Source: Hymenobacter negativus
Lineage (GTDB): Bacteria; Bacteroidota; Bacteroidia; Cytophagales; Hymenobacteraceae
Direction: 5' to 3'
Assembly (NCBI RefSeq): GCF_017571495.1
Contig: NZ_JAGETZ010000007.1
Coordinates: 62,001-126,000, forward strand
Length of the DNA stretch: 64,000 bases
Both the position numbers and the translations under genes were made by a program. Below, piece by piece: positions 1 to 8,945 of the stretch; position 1 is the first letter of the stretch, and each line of letters opens with the position of its first letter. The notes below the pieces were generated by a model. The model made no database searches and was not told the DNA's origin. It saw nothing but the letters and a program-made list of their open reading frames with translations.

Positions 1-1005
1 GTTTTATTCCCCCTCACCAGTTGCCTGAAGCTCCTTAAGCCGCCGCACGATTTCGCCTACTATACTCCGTCGCCCGCACCCGACTACACCAATGCCAGCA
101 GCTGGGCCGCTCTGCCTACCCACCAGGATTCCGGCCACGCCACGCCACGCAAAACCACCCTGCGCGACCAACAAGCCACTGCTGAAGCCGACGTTTTCTT
201 CATTCATCCTACCACCTACTTCTGGCGCAAAGCTTGGAATGCCAACGTCAGCAACAGCCGCCTCAACCGCTATACCGACAAAAGCACCATTCGCAAGCAG
301 GCCACCGTATTCAATGCTGCCGCCCGCATCTATGCGCCGCGCTACCGGCAGGCCACCCTCTATTCTTTCTTCGATTCCACCGCAAATACCAGCGGCCGTC
401 AGGCCCTGAACCTGGCCTATTCTGACGTCCGTACTGCTTTCAAATACTACCTCGCGCACTACAACCAAGGCCGGCCCATTATCATCGCCGGACACAGCCA
501 GGGTACCGACCATGCTACGCGCCTCCTCCACGAATTTTTTGATAACGACCCCAAACTGCGCCGTCAACTCGTGGCAGCCTATCTCATCGGCTTCAAAGTG
601 AAGCCTCACGAATACCAAACCATTCGTCCCTGCCAGGACTCAGTCGCAACGGGCTGCTTCATAACTTACAACGCAGTAGCCACCGGCAACGATTTTCCAC
701 CCTTCCATCCCTTTGCCGTCACCAATCCCCTCACCTGGACCACGGATACCCTTCTGGCTCCCGCCAGCCTCAACCGCGGTGGCGTCAGCCAGCGCTTCAA
801 GCGCATCGACCCGCACCTCACCGATGCTAAAATCCACCGGGGTCTGCTCTGGGTTACGCCCCCAAAGCCCGGCGGCTATCCCCGCTTCATCCTTCCTGGT
901 GAATGGATTCTGCGTCATTCATACCACATTGCCGATTATAGCCTGTTCTATGTCAACCTCCGCGAGAATGCCCGGGCGCGGGTGCGGGCGTGGCAGCAGC
1001 GTTAG
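1..1005 (+). CDS. DUF3089 family alpha/beta-hydrolase-like protein (5' partial)
   Basis: The reading frame is open from the first base of the window, so the start lies upstream. The visible 334 codons match the DUF3089 family: an early FAYYTPSP-like segment, a FIHPTTYF segment, a nucleophile-elbow motif GHSQG near position 490, and a C-terminal half with LIGFKV, CFITYNAV and a final HSYHIADYSLFYVNLRENA segment. DUF3089 proteins have the alpha/beta-hydrolase fold and the Ser of GHSQG would be the nucleophile; the substrate is unknown. The gene ends 8 bp from the convergent gene at 1013. No signal peptide can be judged because the N-terminus is missing. Confidence 0.85.
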   Translation, partial: VLFPLTSCLKLLKPPHDFAYYTPSPAPDYTNASSWAALPTHQDSGHATPRKTTLRDQQATAEADVFFIHPTTYFWRKAWNANVSNSRLNRYTDKSTIRKQATVFNAAARIYAPRYRQATLYSFFDSTANTSGRQALNLAYSDVRTAFKYYLAHYNQGRPIIIAGHSQGTDHATRLLHEFFDNDPKLRRQLVAAYLIGFKVKPHEYQTIRPCQDSVATGCFITYNAVATGNDFPPFHPFAVTNPLTWTTDTLLAPASLNRGGVSQRFKRIDPHLTDAKIHRGLLWVTPPKPGGYPRFILPGEWILRHSYHIADYSLFYVNLRENARARVRAWQQR

Positions 1006-1012
1006 TGCCCAG

Positions 1013-1351
1013 TTACACCGATATCAAAATACTAATCAGGTAGCTCATAGGTACGGCCGCTCCCGCTGCAAAACTCAGCACATAATACCGCTTGCTTCTT
1101 ATCAGCAAGTACAGCAGTGCCCCCATGTTGGCTACCAGTACCGCACCTAACAACCATTTGTAGCTGGCAGGAAGCGGATTTATCTGAAAGCCAGACCCTG
1201 CTGGTAGCACGATGTCCTGCGTAGCAAAATCAACGCCTGTACCCCACAGGTACGCCACTATAAATCCGTTTAGCAACAACGTGCCGATGAGTATGGCGAG
1301 TATAGCACCTACTCGTGCCAGCTTGCTGGAGCTTTGAATAGCAGCATTCAT
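1013..1351 (-). CDS. small membrane protein, hypothetical
   Basis: 112 aa if translation begins at the ATG at 1351; an in-frame start 27 nt upstream lies in the tsf terminator hairpin and is less likely. Three hydrophobic segments are visible: about residues 15-37, 66-86 (LLGAVLVANMGALLYLLI) and 92-110. No family is recognised. It lies downstream of tsf on the same strand but behind a strong terminator, so it probably has its own weak promoter or depends on readthrough. It converges on the DUF3089 gene. Confidence 0.55.
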   Translation of the reverse strand: MNAAIQSSSKLARVGAILAILIGTLLLNGFIVAYLWGTGVDFATQDIVLPAGSGFQINPLPASYKWLLGAVLVANMGALLYLLIRSKRYYVLSFAAGAAVPMSYLISILISV

Positions 1352-1359
1352 CGTTACAG

Positions 1360-1397
1360 AGAAAAGCCCCGCCGGCAAGATGCCGGCAGGGCTTTCA
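1360..1397 (-). terminator. Rho-independent terminator of tsf
   Basis: A GC-rich hairpin (AGCCCTGCCGGCA, short loop, TGCCGGCGGGGCT on the minus strand) is followed by CTTTTCTC. It lies about 40 bp after the tsf stop codon. Confidence 0.8.
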
Positions 1398-1435
1398 ATT
1401 TAGCTAAAAATGGGGTGTTCAGCTAAAAACTCCAA

Positions 1436-2272
1436 TTAAGCGCCGATAGCTACACGCTTGAAGTCCGATACCGTCATGCCTTTCGACTTGCTATCGAGCA
1501 GCTGGGCGATGGTCATCGAGCCATCTTTCACAAACTCCTGGTTCAGCAGAGTCTGCTCTTTGTAGAACTTGTTCAGCTTGCCTTGTGCAATTTTCTCCAG
1601 CATCGCCTCGGGCTTGCCTTCAGCACGCGCCTGCTCTTTGCCGATTTCGATTTCGCGCTCTACCGTAGCCGAGTCTACGCCATCTTTGTCAACAGCAACG
1701 GGCTTCATAGCCACAATCTGCATCGCCACGTCGCGGCCCACGGCAGCAACGTCGGCCGAGCCTACATTTTTCAGGCCCACAAGTACGCCTTTCTTGCTGT
1801 CGGAGTGGATGTACGAAGCAACTTTCTCAGCGGTCAGGGTCACGTAGGTGAGGTCCAGCTTCTCGCCGATTTTGCCGGTCAGGTCGGTGATGTGCTCCTG
1901 AATGGTCAACCCGTCGTCCTCTTTCACAGCCAGCAGTTCTTCTTTGCTGGTCGCGTTGGTACGCACGGCCGCATCCAGAATGCGCTGCACCAGCTCGCGG
2001 AAGTTAGCCACTTTGGCTACCGATTCAGTTTCGCAAGCCAAGGCTACCAGTTTGCCATTGGTGCCATCTTCGCTCACGGCCACGGCCACGAAGCCTTCCG
2101 ACGTCGTGTTCTCAGCACGCTTGTCAGCGATTTTCTGACCAGCCTTGCGCAGAATGTCGCGCGCAGCTTCGAAGTCGCCATCGGCTTCGGTCAGGGCTTT
2201 TTTGCAATCCATCATGCCAGCACCGGTCATGGTGCGGAGCTTGTTTACGTCTGCGGCGGTAATAGCGGCCAT
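1436..2272 (-). CDS. tsf: translation elongation factor Ts
   Basis: 278 aa. EF-Ts is the nucleotide exchange factor that recycles EF-Tu-GDP to EF-Tu-GTP. The N-terminal signature is clear: ITAADVNKLRTMTGAGMMDC followed by KKAL, then the EGFVAV segment, and a C-terminal helical part with LLNQEFVKDGSMTI. Length is normal for Bacteroidota. It follows rpsB, as in most bacteria, but a terminator-like hairpin and a repeat hairpin lie in the 150-bp gap. The start codon ATG at 2272 is only 5 bp from the repeat hairpin, and there is no Shine-Dalgarno sequence. Confidence 0.97.
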   Translation of the reverse strand: MAAITAADVNKLRTMTGAGMMDCKKALTEADGDFEAARDILRKAGQKIADKRAENTTSEGFVAVAVSEDGTNGKLVALACETESVAKVANFRELVQRILDAAVRTNATSKEELLAVKEDDGLTIQEHITDLTGKIGEKLDLTYVTLTAEKVASYIHSDSKKGVLVGLKNVGSADVAAVGRDVAMQIVAMKPVAVDKDGVDSATVEREIEIGKEQARAEGKPEAMLEKIAQGKLNKFYKEQTLLNQEFVKDGSMTIAQLLDSKSKGMTVSDFKRVAIGA

Positions 2273-2277
2273 TTGAT

Positions 2278-2352
2278 GTAGCGCGGACTTTAGTCCGCGA
2301 ATTAAGTGGATGGTTTTTTTGAAAAGGGTCGCGGATTAACAGTCCGCGCTAC
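2278..2352. repeat. inverted repeat GTAGCGCGGACT...AGTCCGCGCTAC upstream of tsf
   Basis: Arms at 2278-2300 and 2329-2352 are imperfect inverse copies, and the left arm is itself a hairpin (CGCGGACT-TT-AGTCCGCG). In the tsf mRNA the last hairpin ends 5 nt before the ATG. It resembles short dispersed intergenic repeats rather than a ribosomal leader; whether it affects tsf translation is unknown. Confidence 0.75.
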
Positions 2353-2355
2353 AAA

Positions 2356-2403
2356 AAGAAAAAGGGAACCTCCGGAGCCTAGACTACTCGAAGGTTCCCT
2401 TTT
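2356..2403 (-). terminator. Terminator/attenuator between rpsB and tsf
   Basis: GGGAACCT and AGGTTCCC form a stem flanked by A- and T-tracts; on the minus strand the stem is followed by TTTTTCTTTTT. It lies 20 bp after rpsB and should limit readthrough into tsf. Confidence 0.75.
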
Positions 2404-2423
2404 TTCAAAGAGCGAGGAAGAGA

Positions 2424-3191
2424 CTATTCTTCGTCAGCAGCCGTTTTCTCAGCAATAGCAGCCTCATCGGCTTCTTTGCGGTCGGCATCTTCTTTGTCAA
2501 CTTTGCGCTCCGACAGGCCTTCTTCGATGGCCTTGCCAATCACGCCAACAATCAGTTGGATGGATTTCGAAGCGTCATCGTTGGCAGGAATCGGGAATTG
2601 CACCAGCTCAGGATTCGAGTTCGTATCGCAGATAGCGAAAACCGGGATACCCAGTTTAGCAGCCTCTTTCACGGCGATGTGCTCGCGCTTCACGTCCACT
2701 ACAAATAGCGCAGCGGGCAGACGGCCGAGGTCGGAGATACCACCCAGCACACGGCCGAGTTTCTCACGCTCACGCGACATCATCAGTTTCTCACGCTTTG
2801 CCAGTGCGGCGTAGGCGGTGTTTTCTTTCACCATCTTGTCGATGGTAGCCATCTTCTTCAGGCTCTTGCGAACCGTAGCGAAGTTAGTGAGCATGCCACC
2901 CAGCCACCGGTCGGTAACAAAAGGCATTTTCAAGCGCTCAGCTTCCGTCGTAACGATTTCCTGCGCCTGCTTTTTCGTGGCTACGAACATCACTTTGCGG
3001 CCGCTCTTCGCGATGTTGCGAATAGCTTGGGCTGCGTAGTCGAGCGAAACCAGCGTTTTGTTGAGGTCAATGATGTGGATGCCGTTCTTCTCCATGAAGA
3101 TGTACGGCGCCATTTTGGGGTCCCACTTGCGGGTGAGGTGACCAAAGTGGGCACCTGCGTCGAGCAGGTCCTTATAGGTAGTCTGGGCCAT
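2424..3191 (-). CDS. rpsB: 30S ribosomal protein S2
   Basis: 255 aa. S2 binds 16S rRNA of the small subunit and S1. The S2 signatures are visible: the N-terminal LLDAGAHFGHLTRKWDPKM, the central WLGGMLTN segment, and DLGRLPAALFVVDVKREHIA followed by AICDTNSNP. The C-terminus is an acidic/alanine extension of the kind common in Bacteroidota. It is third in the operon rplM-rpsI-rpsB, 18 bp behind rpsI, and is followed by a hairpin before tsf. Confidence 0.97.
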   Translation of the reverse strand: MAQTTYKDLLDAGAHFGHLTRKWDPKMAPYIFMEKNGIHIIDLNKTLVSLDYAAQAIRNIAKSGRKVMFVATKKQAQEIVTTEAERLKMPFVTDRWLGGMLTNFATVRKSLKKMATIDKMVKENTAYAALAKREKLMMSREREKLGRVLGGISDLGRLPAALFVVDVKREHIAVKEAAKLGIPVFAICDTNSNPELVQFPIPANDDASKSIQLIVGVIGKAIEEGLSERKVDKEDADRKEADEAAIAEKTAADEE

Positions 3192-3209
3192 GATATATTT
3201 CCTCCTGGA

Positions 3210-3596
3210 TTAGCGTTTCGAGAACTGGAACGAACGACGAGCCTTGCGCTTGCCGAATTTCTTGCGTTCCACCATGCGGGGGTCGCGGGTCATGAAACCT
3301 TCCTTCTTCAAAGCAGGGCGGGTTTCTTCGTTGTCGCTCACGAGCGCCTTAGTGATAGCCAGACGGATAGCCTCGGCTTGTGCCGAAATGCCGCCGCCGC
3401 GCACGTTCACCTTGATGTCGTACTGGCCGACTTGCTCGAGGATTGCCAGGGGTTGGTTCACAACGTTTTCCAGCAACTCATTGCTGAAATACGACTTCAT
3501 GTCCCGGTCATTGATAGTGATATTCCCTTGCCCGGCCTGCATGTAGATGCGGGCCACCGAGGTTTTTCTTCTACCAGAGGTGTTGGTAATTGCCAT
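3210..3596 (-). CDS. rpsI: 30S ribosomal protein S9
   Basis: 128 aa. S9 reaches the P-site tRNA with its basic C-terminal tail, here KFGKRKARRSFQFSKR. The N-terminus has the S9 pattern TSGRRKTSVARIYMQAGQG, and the family motif VRGGGISAQAEAIRLAITKAL is present near residue 65-90. It is 35 bp behind rplM, the usual bacterial gene order. Confidence 0.97.
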   Translation of the reverse strand: MAITNTSGRRKTSVARIYMQAGQGNITINDRDMKSYFSNELLENVVNQPLAILEQVGQYDIKVNVRGGGISAQAEAIRLAITKALVSDNEETRPALKKEGFMTRDPRMVERKKFGKRKARRSFQFSKR

Positions 3597-3631
3597 TTAG
3601 TGGAAAAATAAAAGCGTAAGCCGTCGTTGGC

Positions 3632-4084
3632 TTACAGGTTTTTCAGTTCGATTGCCACGGGCTGCTGGGCCTCGTGGGGATGCTCGGTACCAGCGTACAC
3701 GTACAGGTTGCGGTACTGAGCGGCGCCAAGGCGGTTGCCTTGCAGCATGCCTTTCACAGCGTGCTCAATTACGCGGCGCGAGTCGCGGTTCATCTGCTCG
3801 CGCACCGTACGACGCTTCTGGCCGCCGGGGTAGCCCGAGTGCGTGATGTAGACCTTCTCGGTCATTTTTTTGCCCGTTACACGCAGGTTGTCGGCGTTGA
3901 TAACGATGACATTGTCGCCGCAATCAGCGTTGGGCGTAAACGAAGGCTTATGCTTGCCACGCAGAATGTTGGCAATCTGCGAGCAAACGCGGCCCAGAGG
4001 GGCGACGCTGGCGTCTACGATAACCCAGCTCTTCTGGGCGTTGGCCTTACTGACGTGGGTCGTCTTGAAGCTCAGGTGGTCCAT
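3632..4084 (-). CDS. rplM: 50S ribosomal protein L13
   Basis: 150 aa. L13 is an early assembly protein of the large subunit. Recognisable segments are WVIVDASVAPLGRVCSQIAN, the LRGKHKPSFTPN motif and the YITHSGYPGGQKRRTV loop, followed by VKGMLQGNRLGAAQYRNLYVYAGTEHPH. It is the first gene of the rplM-rpsI-rpsB operon, transcribed from a well-formed promoter at 4157-4188 that gives a leader of about 70 nt. Confidence 0.97.
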   Translation of the reverse strand: MDHLSFKTTHVSKANAQKSWVIVDASVAPLGRVCSQIANILRGKHKPSFTPNADCGDNVIVINADNLRVTGKKMTEKVYITHSGYPGGQKRRTVREQMNRDSRRVIEHAVKGMLQGNRLGAAQYRNLYVYAGTEHPHEAQQPVAIELKNL

Positions 4085-4156
4085 GAGTCGAAAAAAAGGT
4101 ATGCTAAACTATTGAATAAGAGTACGGAGCCGATTGGGCTCCGGGAAAAACGGACA

Positions 4157-4188
4157 CAAAGGTACTGATTTATCGGATAATAGCCAAA
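4157..4188 (-). promoter_or_regulatory. Bacteroidota-type promoter of rplM operon
   Basis: On the minus strand TTTGG (4184-4188) and TACCTTTG (4157-4164) are 19 nt apart, matching the Bacteroidota sigma-A consensus TTTG-N17-20-TAnnTTTG. Confidence 0.85.
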
Positions 4189-4232
4189 CGTGGCGCAGTA
4201 GTTTTTCTGAAACGGCCTAACGGCTGGGCACC

Positions 4233-4240
4233 TACTTTTG
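4233..4240 (+). promoter_or_regulatory. -7 box TACTTTTG for the 4250 gene
   Basis: A TACTTTTG box ends 6 nt before the ATG at 4247 and 9 nt before the ATG at 4250, so the mRNA is likely leaderless or nearly so. The -33 element is weak. Confidence 0.6.
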
Positions 4241-4249
4241 CAGGTAATG

Positions 4250-5710
4250 ATGGATAATGGACCTCTGAAAGCCGATTTAGCTGATACGCGCTGGGCCTAT
4301 TTAGCAGGAGTAGTCTTGCTTGCAGTATCAATGATATTGGCCTTCAAGACCCAAAATACCTACGATACCGGCGACAGCATCCAACATTACCTGTGCAGTC
4401 GCTATGCCCTGGCACACCCCGAATTGTTCCTTGATTCGTGGGCAAAGCCGCTGTTTGTATTGCTCACTGTGCTGCCGTCGCAGGCGGGCTTTGTGGGTAT
4501 TATGCTGTTCCAATGCCTCGTTGCAGCGCTATCAGCACACTTAGCTTTTCGGGTGGCTGTGCAGCTTCGGATGCCGGCCCCTTGGTTGGCCGTACCATTT
4601 ACTTACGCGGCTCCGGACTACTTCTTAATGCAGTTTTCGGGACTTACCGAACCCCTGTTTGGCTTGGTGCTGATACTGGGTGTGGCCTTGGCGGCGCATA
4701 ACCGCGTAGGCTGGTCTGCGCTGGTGCTTTCCTGGCTGCCATTTGTGCGGGCCGAAGGATTTGTGCTGCTCATCGTTTGGGTAGTTTACCTGTTGGTAAG
4801 CAGAAATATGCGTTGGCTGGCGATGTTGGCAATCGGATTCAGTGTATACAGTGTAGCGGGCTGGCTGGCCTTCGACGAATTAGGTTGGGTCTTCGGCCGC
4901 AATGCTTACCGAGGCGGTCAGTCCAGCTACGGCCACGGCAACTGGTTTGATTACATTGTGCACTTGCAAGGCTGGCTGGGATGGGCCTTGTTGCCCCTAT
5001 TTGTAGCGGGTATGGTGTGGGGAGCAGTAGCTTGGCTGCGGCCTGCGTGGCGCCACCGTCCGGCCCAATGGACTACCGAACTGCTACTGGTGTATGGAAG
5101 CATCGTGGCTTATATCACGGCCCATTCCACCTTCTGGGCGCTTGGCATCTTTAAATCGTATGGCATGACGCGCGTACTAGCCGCCCTGACCCCGCTGGCA
5201 GCTATTGTAGCAATTAGCGGCTTGGCAGTGTTGACCGGATGGCTAAAAAGGCCCGAGGTGCGGCAGCGCGTGCAGATAGCCTTAGTAGCAGTAGTACTCA
5301 TATATCCTTTAACTGGACTGAACCTTGCGTTGCGCTGGCGCCGTGACTTTGGGCCGCAGGGGGAGTTGGTTCTAAACCATCAGGTTGCTGATTGGATACA
5401 TCACAATTACCCAGCTGGGCCACCTGCGCTGGTAACGACGATGCCAGCGCTCCATTTTGTGTTGGGGACCGACCCTTTCGCGAACTACATCCACCGCTTC
5501 GATGTGGTAGCTGCCCAACAGCCTTTGCCAGCGGGAACGGTGCTGGTGTGGGATAGCCGCATTGCAGTTGTTGATGATGGCGTTACACTGACGCAGCTAC
5601 GCAGCAACCCACAGTATGCGCTAAAATGGCAGCGTGGCATCCCTCGCAACCTCACCAAGCCGCATGCCAACGACTCGACCCACGTCGCCGTGTTCGTCCA
5701 GCGCCCCTAA
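4250..5710 (+). CDS. polytopic membrane protein, GT-C glycosyltransferase-like
   Basis: 486 aa from the ATG at 4250 (an ATG one codon earlier is possible; a TTG at 4238 lies inside the promoter box). About ten membrane segments are visible. After the first one comes a loop with YDTGDSIQHY, placing an Asp pair where GT-C mannosyl/glucosyltransferases keep their catalytic acidic residue, and later FVRAEGFVLL, a pattern also seen in that fold. The C-terminal 100 residues form a periplasmic tail. This suggests use of a lipid-linked sugar donor, but the acceptor and exact family are not recognisable. Only 18 bp separates it from the convergent RluA gene. Confidence 0.6.
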   Translation: MDNGPLKADLADTRWAYLAGVVLLAVSMILAFKTQNTYDTGDSIQHYLCSRYALAHPELFLDSWAKPLFVLLTVLPSQAGFVGIMLFQCLVAALSAHLAFRVAVQLRMPAPWLAVPFTYAAPDYFLMQFSGLTEPLFGLVLILGVALAAHNRVGWSALVLSWLPFVRAEGFVLLIVWVVYLLVSRNMRWLAMLAIGFSVYSVAGWLAFDELGWVFGRNAYRGGQSSYGHGNWFDYIVHLQGWLGWALLPLFVAGMVWGAVAWLRPAWRHRPAQWTTELLLVYGSIVAYITAHSTFWALGIFKSYGMTRVLAALTPLAAIVAISGLAVLTGWLKRPEVRQRVQIALVAVVLIYPLTGLNLALRWRRDFGPQGELVLNHQVADWIHHNYPAGPPALVTTMPALHFVLGTDPFANYIHRFDVVAAQQPLPAGTVLVWDSRIAVVDDGVTLTQLRSNPQYALKWQRGIPRNLTKPHANDSTHVAVFVQRP

Positions 5711-5728
5711 CATGGCTACGTAGCCCTG

Positions 5729-6442
5729 TTAACGGTTCTGCCCAAGCACTTCCACCAGCACCCGGAAGTCCTTTGGATATGGTGCTTCTACGCTGATTTC
5801 TTCGCCATTCAACCCTGTAAACTGAAGTTTTAGGGCATGCAGGGCAAAACGCTTAATGAAGGGCTGCTCTTCCTGGCCCTCTTTCAGGTTAAACTTCTTT
5901 TTGAGCGTAGATAGGTAGAAATCTTCCCCGCCGTAGTCTTTGTCGCCCACAATGGGAGACTGCAGGTACATAAGGTGCAGGCGAATCTGGTGCATGCGGC
6001 CGGTGATGGGCTCGCACAGAATGAGAGCGTGGCGGGTGAAGGTGTCGAGGGTGGTGAAGTAGGTCTCGGCGGGCTTGCCTTTGTAGGCGAGCCGCGCTTT
6101 GCCTCGGCTAGTGGTTTCGATGCTGCGCTCAACCAGTTGGCGGTCGAGCTGCGGCGTGCCCCACACCACAGCGTGGTATTGCTTCTTCACCTCGCGGTTT
6201 TCAAACTGCATGGCGAGGTGGCGGTAGGCGGCCGGGTTTTTGGCAAAGGCCAACGCGCCGCTGGTTTCGCGGTCGAGGCGGTGGGCGGCCTGAATATCAT
6301 CGTGGTGCTGGCGAGCCAAGCGCAGCATGTTGGGCGCGCCGCCCACCCGCTCATCGAGCGTGGCTAGAAACGGTGGCTTGTTGACGACGAGGTAGTCGTC
6401 GTTTTCAAAAATAACGAGGTCGGAAAAATCGGGAAGCTTCAT
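5729..6442 (-). CDS. RluA-family rRNA/tRNA pseudouridine synthase
   Basis: 237 aa from the ATG at 6442; an earlier in-frame start is excluded because the promoter box TACCTTTG lies at 6452-6459. The catalytic motif HRLDRETSGALAFAKN (Asp after Arg-Leu) is near residue 54, followed by a QYHAVVWG strand and the C-terminal RMHQIRLHLMYLQSPIVGD segment typical of RluA/RluC/RluD. It isomerises uridine to pseudouridine in structured RNA; no S4 domain is present, so an RluA- or TruC-like subtype is more likely than RluC/D. The target position cannot be read from sequence. Confidence 0.9.
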   Translation of the reverse strand: MKLPDFSDLVIFENDDYLVVNKPPFLATLDERVGGAPNMLRLARQHHDDIQAAHRLDRETSGALAFAKNPAAYRHLAMQFENREVKKQYHAVVWGTPQLDRQLVERSIETTSRGKARLAYKGKPAETYFTTLDTFTRHALILCEPITGRMHQIRLHLMYLQSPIVGDKDYGGEDFYLSTLKKKFNLKEGQEEQPFIKRFALHALKLQFTGLNGEEISVEAPYPKDFRVLVEVLGQNR

Positions 6443-6451
6443 AAGAAGCCA

Positions 6452-6459
6452 CAAAGGTA
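6452..6459 (-). promoter_or_regulatory. -7 box TACCTTTG for the RluA-family gene
   Basis: A perfect TACCTTTG on the minus strand ends 9 nt before the ATG at 6442; this fixes the start and implies a very short leader. Confidence 0.7.
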
Positions 6460-6495
6460 CGGCCACGGCCGTGCGCTATGTCTGCACGGTACGCT

Positions 6496-6945
6496 TCATG
6501 GGAGCATCATAACCTCTTTTGTTAAGACATTGAGCTTGAACACACGCAAGCTGTCGTTCTCAAAATGGCTTACGAAGCGGCATTCGGTCAGCTTATCGGC
6601 TCCGTCCTGATATAGTCCATCTGTCCACCAGATGTTATTAGGCTTATTGAACAGATTAACTGCCAGCTCTTGGCTGATGTCGTAAATTGTAATGCCGCAG
6701 CCGGCTATTACAACGTGATTTGCTGAATACAGGAGAATGGCCGCCGCAGGGTCGCCATAGTGCCAAGCGATGTTGAGGTCGCACTCCTCGAATGCATTGA
6801 AATTCTGACTGGTCGCCTTCTTTTTTAGGTAAACGCTTTCATGCAAAGAGTACACCTTGTAAGTAGCGTTTTCGGCCAAATACCTGATTGGGTTCGGTGG
6901 CTCATGCATTGACGCTTCGGCTAAATCTACCTTCTTACCAAACAC
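6496..6945 (-). CDS. hypothetical protein
   Basis: 149 aa from a GTG that shares one base with the TAG stop of the histidine kinase gene (TAGTG), suggesting translational coupling; an ATG 12 codons in is the alternative start. The protein has no signal peptide or membrane segment. Distinctive segments are WHYGDPAAAILLYSANHVVI and NIWWTDGLYQD. I do not recognise the family. Its position at the end of a two-component operon suggests co-transcription, but the composition and soluble alpha/beta look give no function. Confidence 0.6.
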   Translation of the reverse strand: MFGKKVDLAEASMHEPPNPIRYLAENATYKVYSLHESVYLKKKATSQNFNAFEECDLNIAWHYGDPAAAILLYSANHVVIAGCGITIYDISQELAVNLFNKPNNIWWTDGLYQDGADKLTECRFVSHFENDSLRVFKLNVLTKEVMMLP

Positions 6946-8012
6946 TAACTGGCTGCTGGTAACGTGCCTTTTGGCTTGTTAAGCTTGAACTCCAAGGTGG
7001 TACCTTCGCCAAGTGTACTCTTCACCTTGATGGTGGACTTGTGTGCTTCCACAATGTGTTTGCTGATGGCTAGGCCCAGCCCTGAGCCGCCAGACTCGCG
7101 GGAACGGCTTTTATCGATGCGATAGAAGCGCTCAAAGATGCGGCCCTGGTGTTCGGGGGCGATGCCCGCACCGTCGTCGCGCACGGCAACGCGCACGGAG
7201 CGGCTGCCTTCAATCAGCGACACCACTACCCGGCCATGGTCGCGGCCGTACTTGATGGCATTGTCAATCAAATTGACAAGGACCTGGCGAATGCGGTTGC
7301 GGTCGGCCACTATCATCAAACCCGCTTCGGGCAGGGTGGGCGGAAACAGCTCCAGCGTGGTGCCGCGCCGGGCGGCCTGCTGCTCCAGCAGCTCAAATAT
7401 TTCGCGTACCAGCACAATGAGGTCGAAGCGCTGGCGGCGCATGCGTACCACGCCTTTTTCGAGCTGCGCGATGGTGACGAGGTCCTGTACCAACGCATCC
7501 AGCGTATCGAGGCTGGCGGCGGCTTTGCTCAGAAATTTGCGGCGGGTAGCAAGGTCGATATCGTCGTCTTCATCGTCCAGAATGGTGTGCACAAAGCCTT
7601 GTGCGGCAAATAATGGCGTCTTCAACTCGTGCGATACATCGGCCAGAAACTCGCGGCGCAGGGCCTGCAGGCGCACCAACTCGTCCAACTCCTGCTGCCG
7701 ACGCTCGGCCATGAGCAGAATCTCATCGCGCACGCGCTTCACTGGCTCGGGGCGAAACAGGAACTTGCTGCTCAGCTTCTTGAACTCCTTCCGCTTGATA
7801 TGTTCGAGGCCTGCGTAGATGCCATTGATTTCCCGAAAAATCAGCGCCTCAAACGAGAGGTAAACTAACAAAAAGCACGCTGCTACCGTGACGCCCGCCG
7901 CCAGAAAGGCCTCGCGAAACGGCAGCGTAGGGCCAATGCGGGCATAGGTGGTGAGCACGCCCGCCACCAGTAGCGCAATAAGAATGGCAATGGTGCGGGA
8001 AGAAAGATTCAT
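6945..8012 (-). CDS. sensor histidine kinase, PhoR-like
   Basis: 355 aa. Two membrane helices (about residues 7-25 and 38-56) are followed by a dimerisation/phosphoacceptor domain with DVSHELKTPL (His128) and a HATPase domain with the N box LVNLIDNAIKYG, then DDGAGIAPEHQGRIFERFYR and GGSGLGLAISKHIVEAH. There is almost no periplasmic loop (about 12 residues), so the sensor probably reads a membrane or cytoplasmic signal. It sits 133 bp after the response regulator gene on the same strand, separated by an inverted repeat, and probably phosphorylates that regulator. The overall layout is close to Bacteroidota PhoR, but phosphate control is not demonstrated. Confidence 0.9.
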   Translation of the reverse strand: MNLSSRTIAILIALLVAGVLTTYARIGPTLPFREAFLAAGVTVAACFLLVYLSFEALIFREINGIYAGLEHIKRKEFKKLSSKFLFRPEPVKRVRDEILLMAERRQQELDELVRLQALRREFLADVSHELKTPLFAAQGFVHTILDDEDDDIDLATRRKFLSKAAASLDTLDALVQDLVTIAQLEKGVVRMRRQRFDLIVLVREIFELLEQQAARRGTTLELFPPTLPEAGLMIVADRNRIRQVLVNLIDNAIKYGRDHGRVVVSLIEGSRSVRVAVRDDGAGIAPEHQGRIFERFYRIDKSRSRESGGSGLGLAISKHIVEAHKSTIKVKSTLGEGTTLEFKLNKPKGTLPAAS

Positions 8013-8041
8013 AAATGGCAGGTATTCTTGGGTAAAAATAA

Positions 8042-8129
8042 GTCATCCTGAGTACTGTGAAGGACCTTACTACGCTTGAACAACCGTAGTTCTGGGCGTG
8101 GTAAGGTCCTTCGCAGTACTCAGGATGAC
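8042..8129. repeat. long inverted repeat (GTCATCCTGAG family) between response regulator and kinase genes
   Basis: Arms 8042-8070 and 8101-8129 (29 bp) match with one mismatch: GTCATCCTGAGTACTGTGAA... and its inverse. The same start GTCATCCTGAG recurs as a single arm at 15086. It could form a strong RNA hairpin inside the two-component transcript. Confidence 0.85.
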
Positions 8130-8145
8130 AGGCAGAATGAGCGCC

Positions 8146-8841
<696 letters not shown>

Positions 8842-8879
8842 GGGCGTTGGGCTTAATGTGAAGCGAGACAATGTTTCCG

Positions 8880-8887
8880 CAAAAGTA
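8880..8887 (-). promoter_or_regulatory. -7 box TACTTTTG of the response regulator gene
   Basis: It lies 38 nt upstream of the GTG at 8841 and rules out translation starts further upstream. Confidence 0.6.
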
Positions 8888-8945
8888 CCGCCTTGTAGGG
8901 CCGAGGCTATGTTACGATTGTGTGACCTTGGAATAAGGCAGTAGC

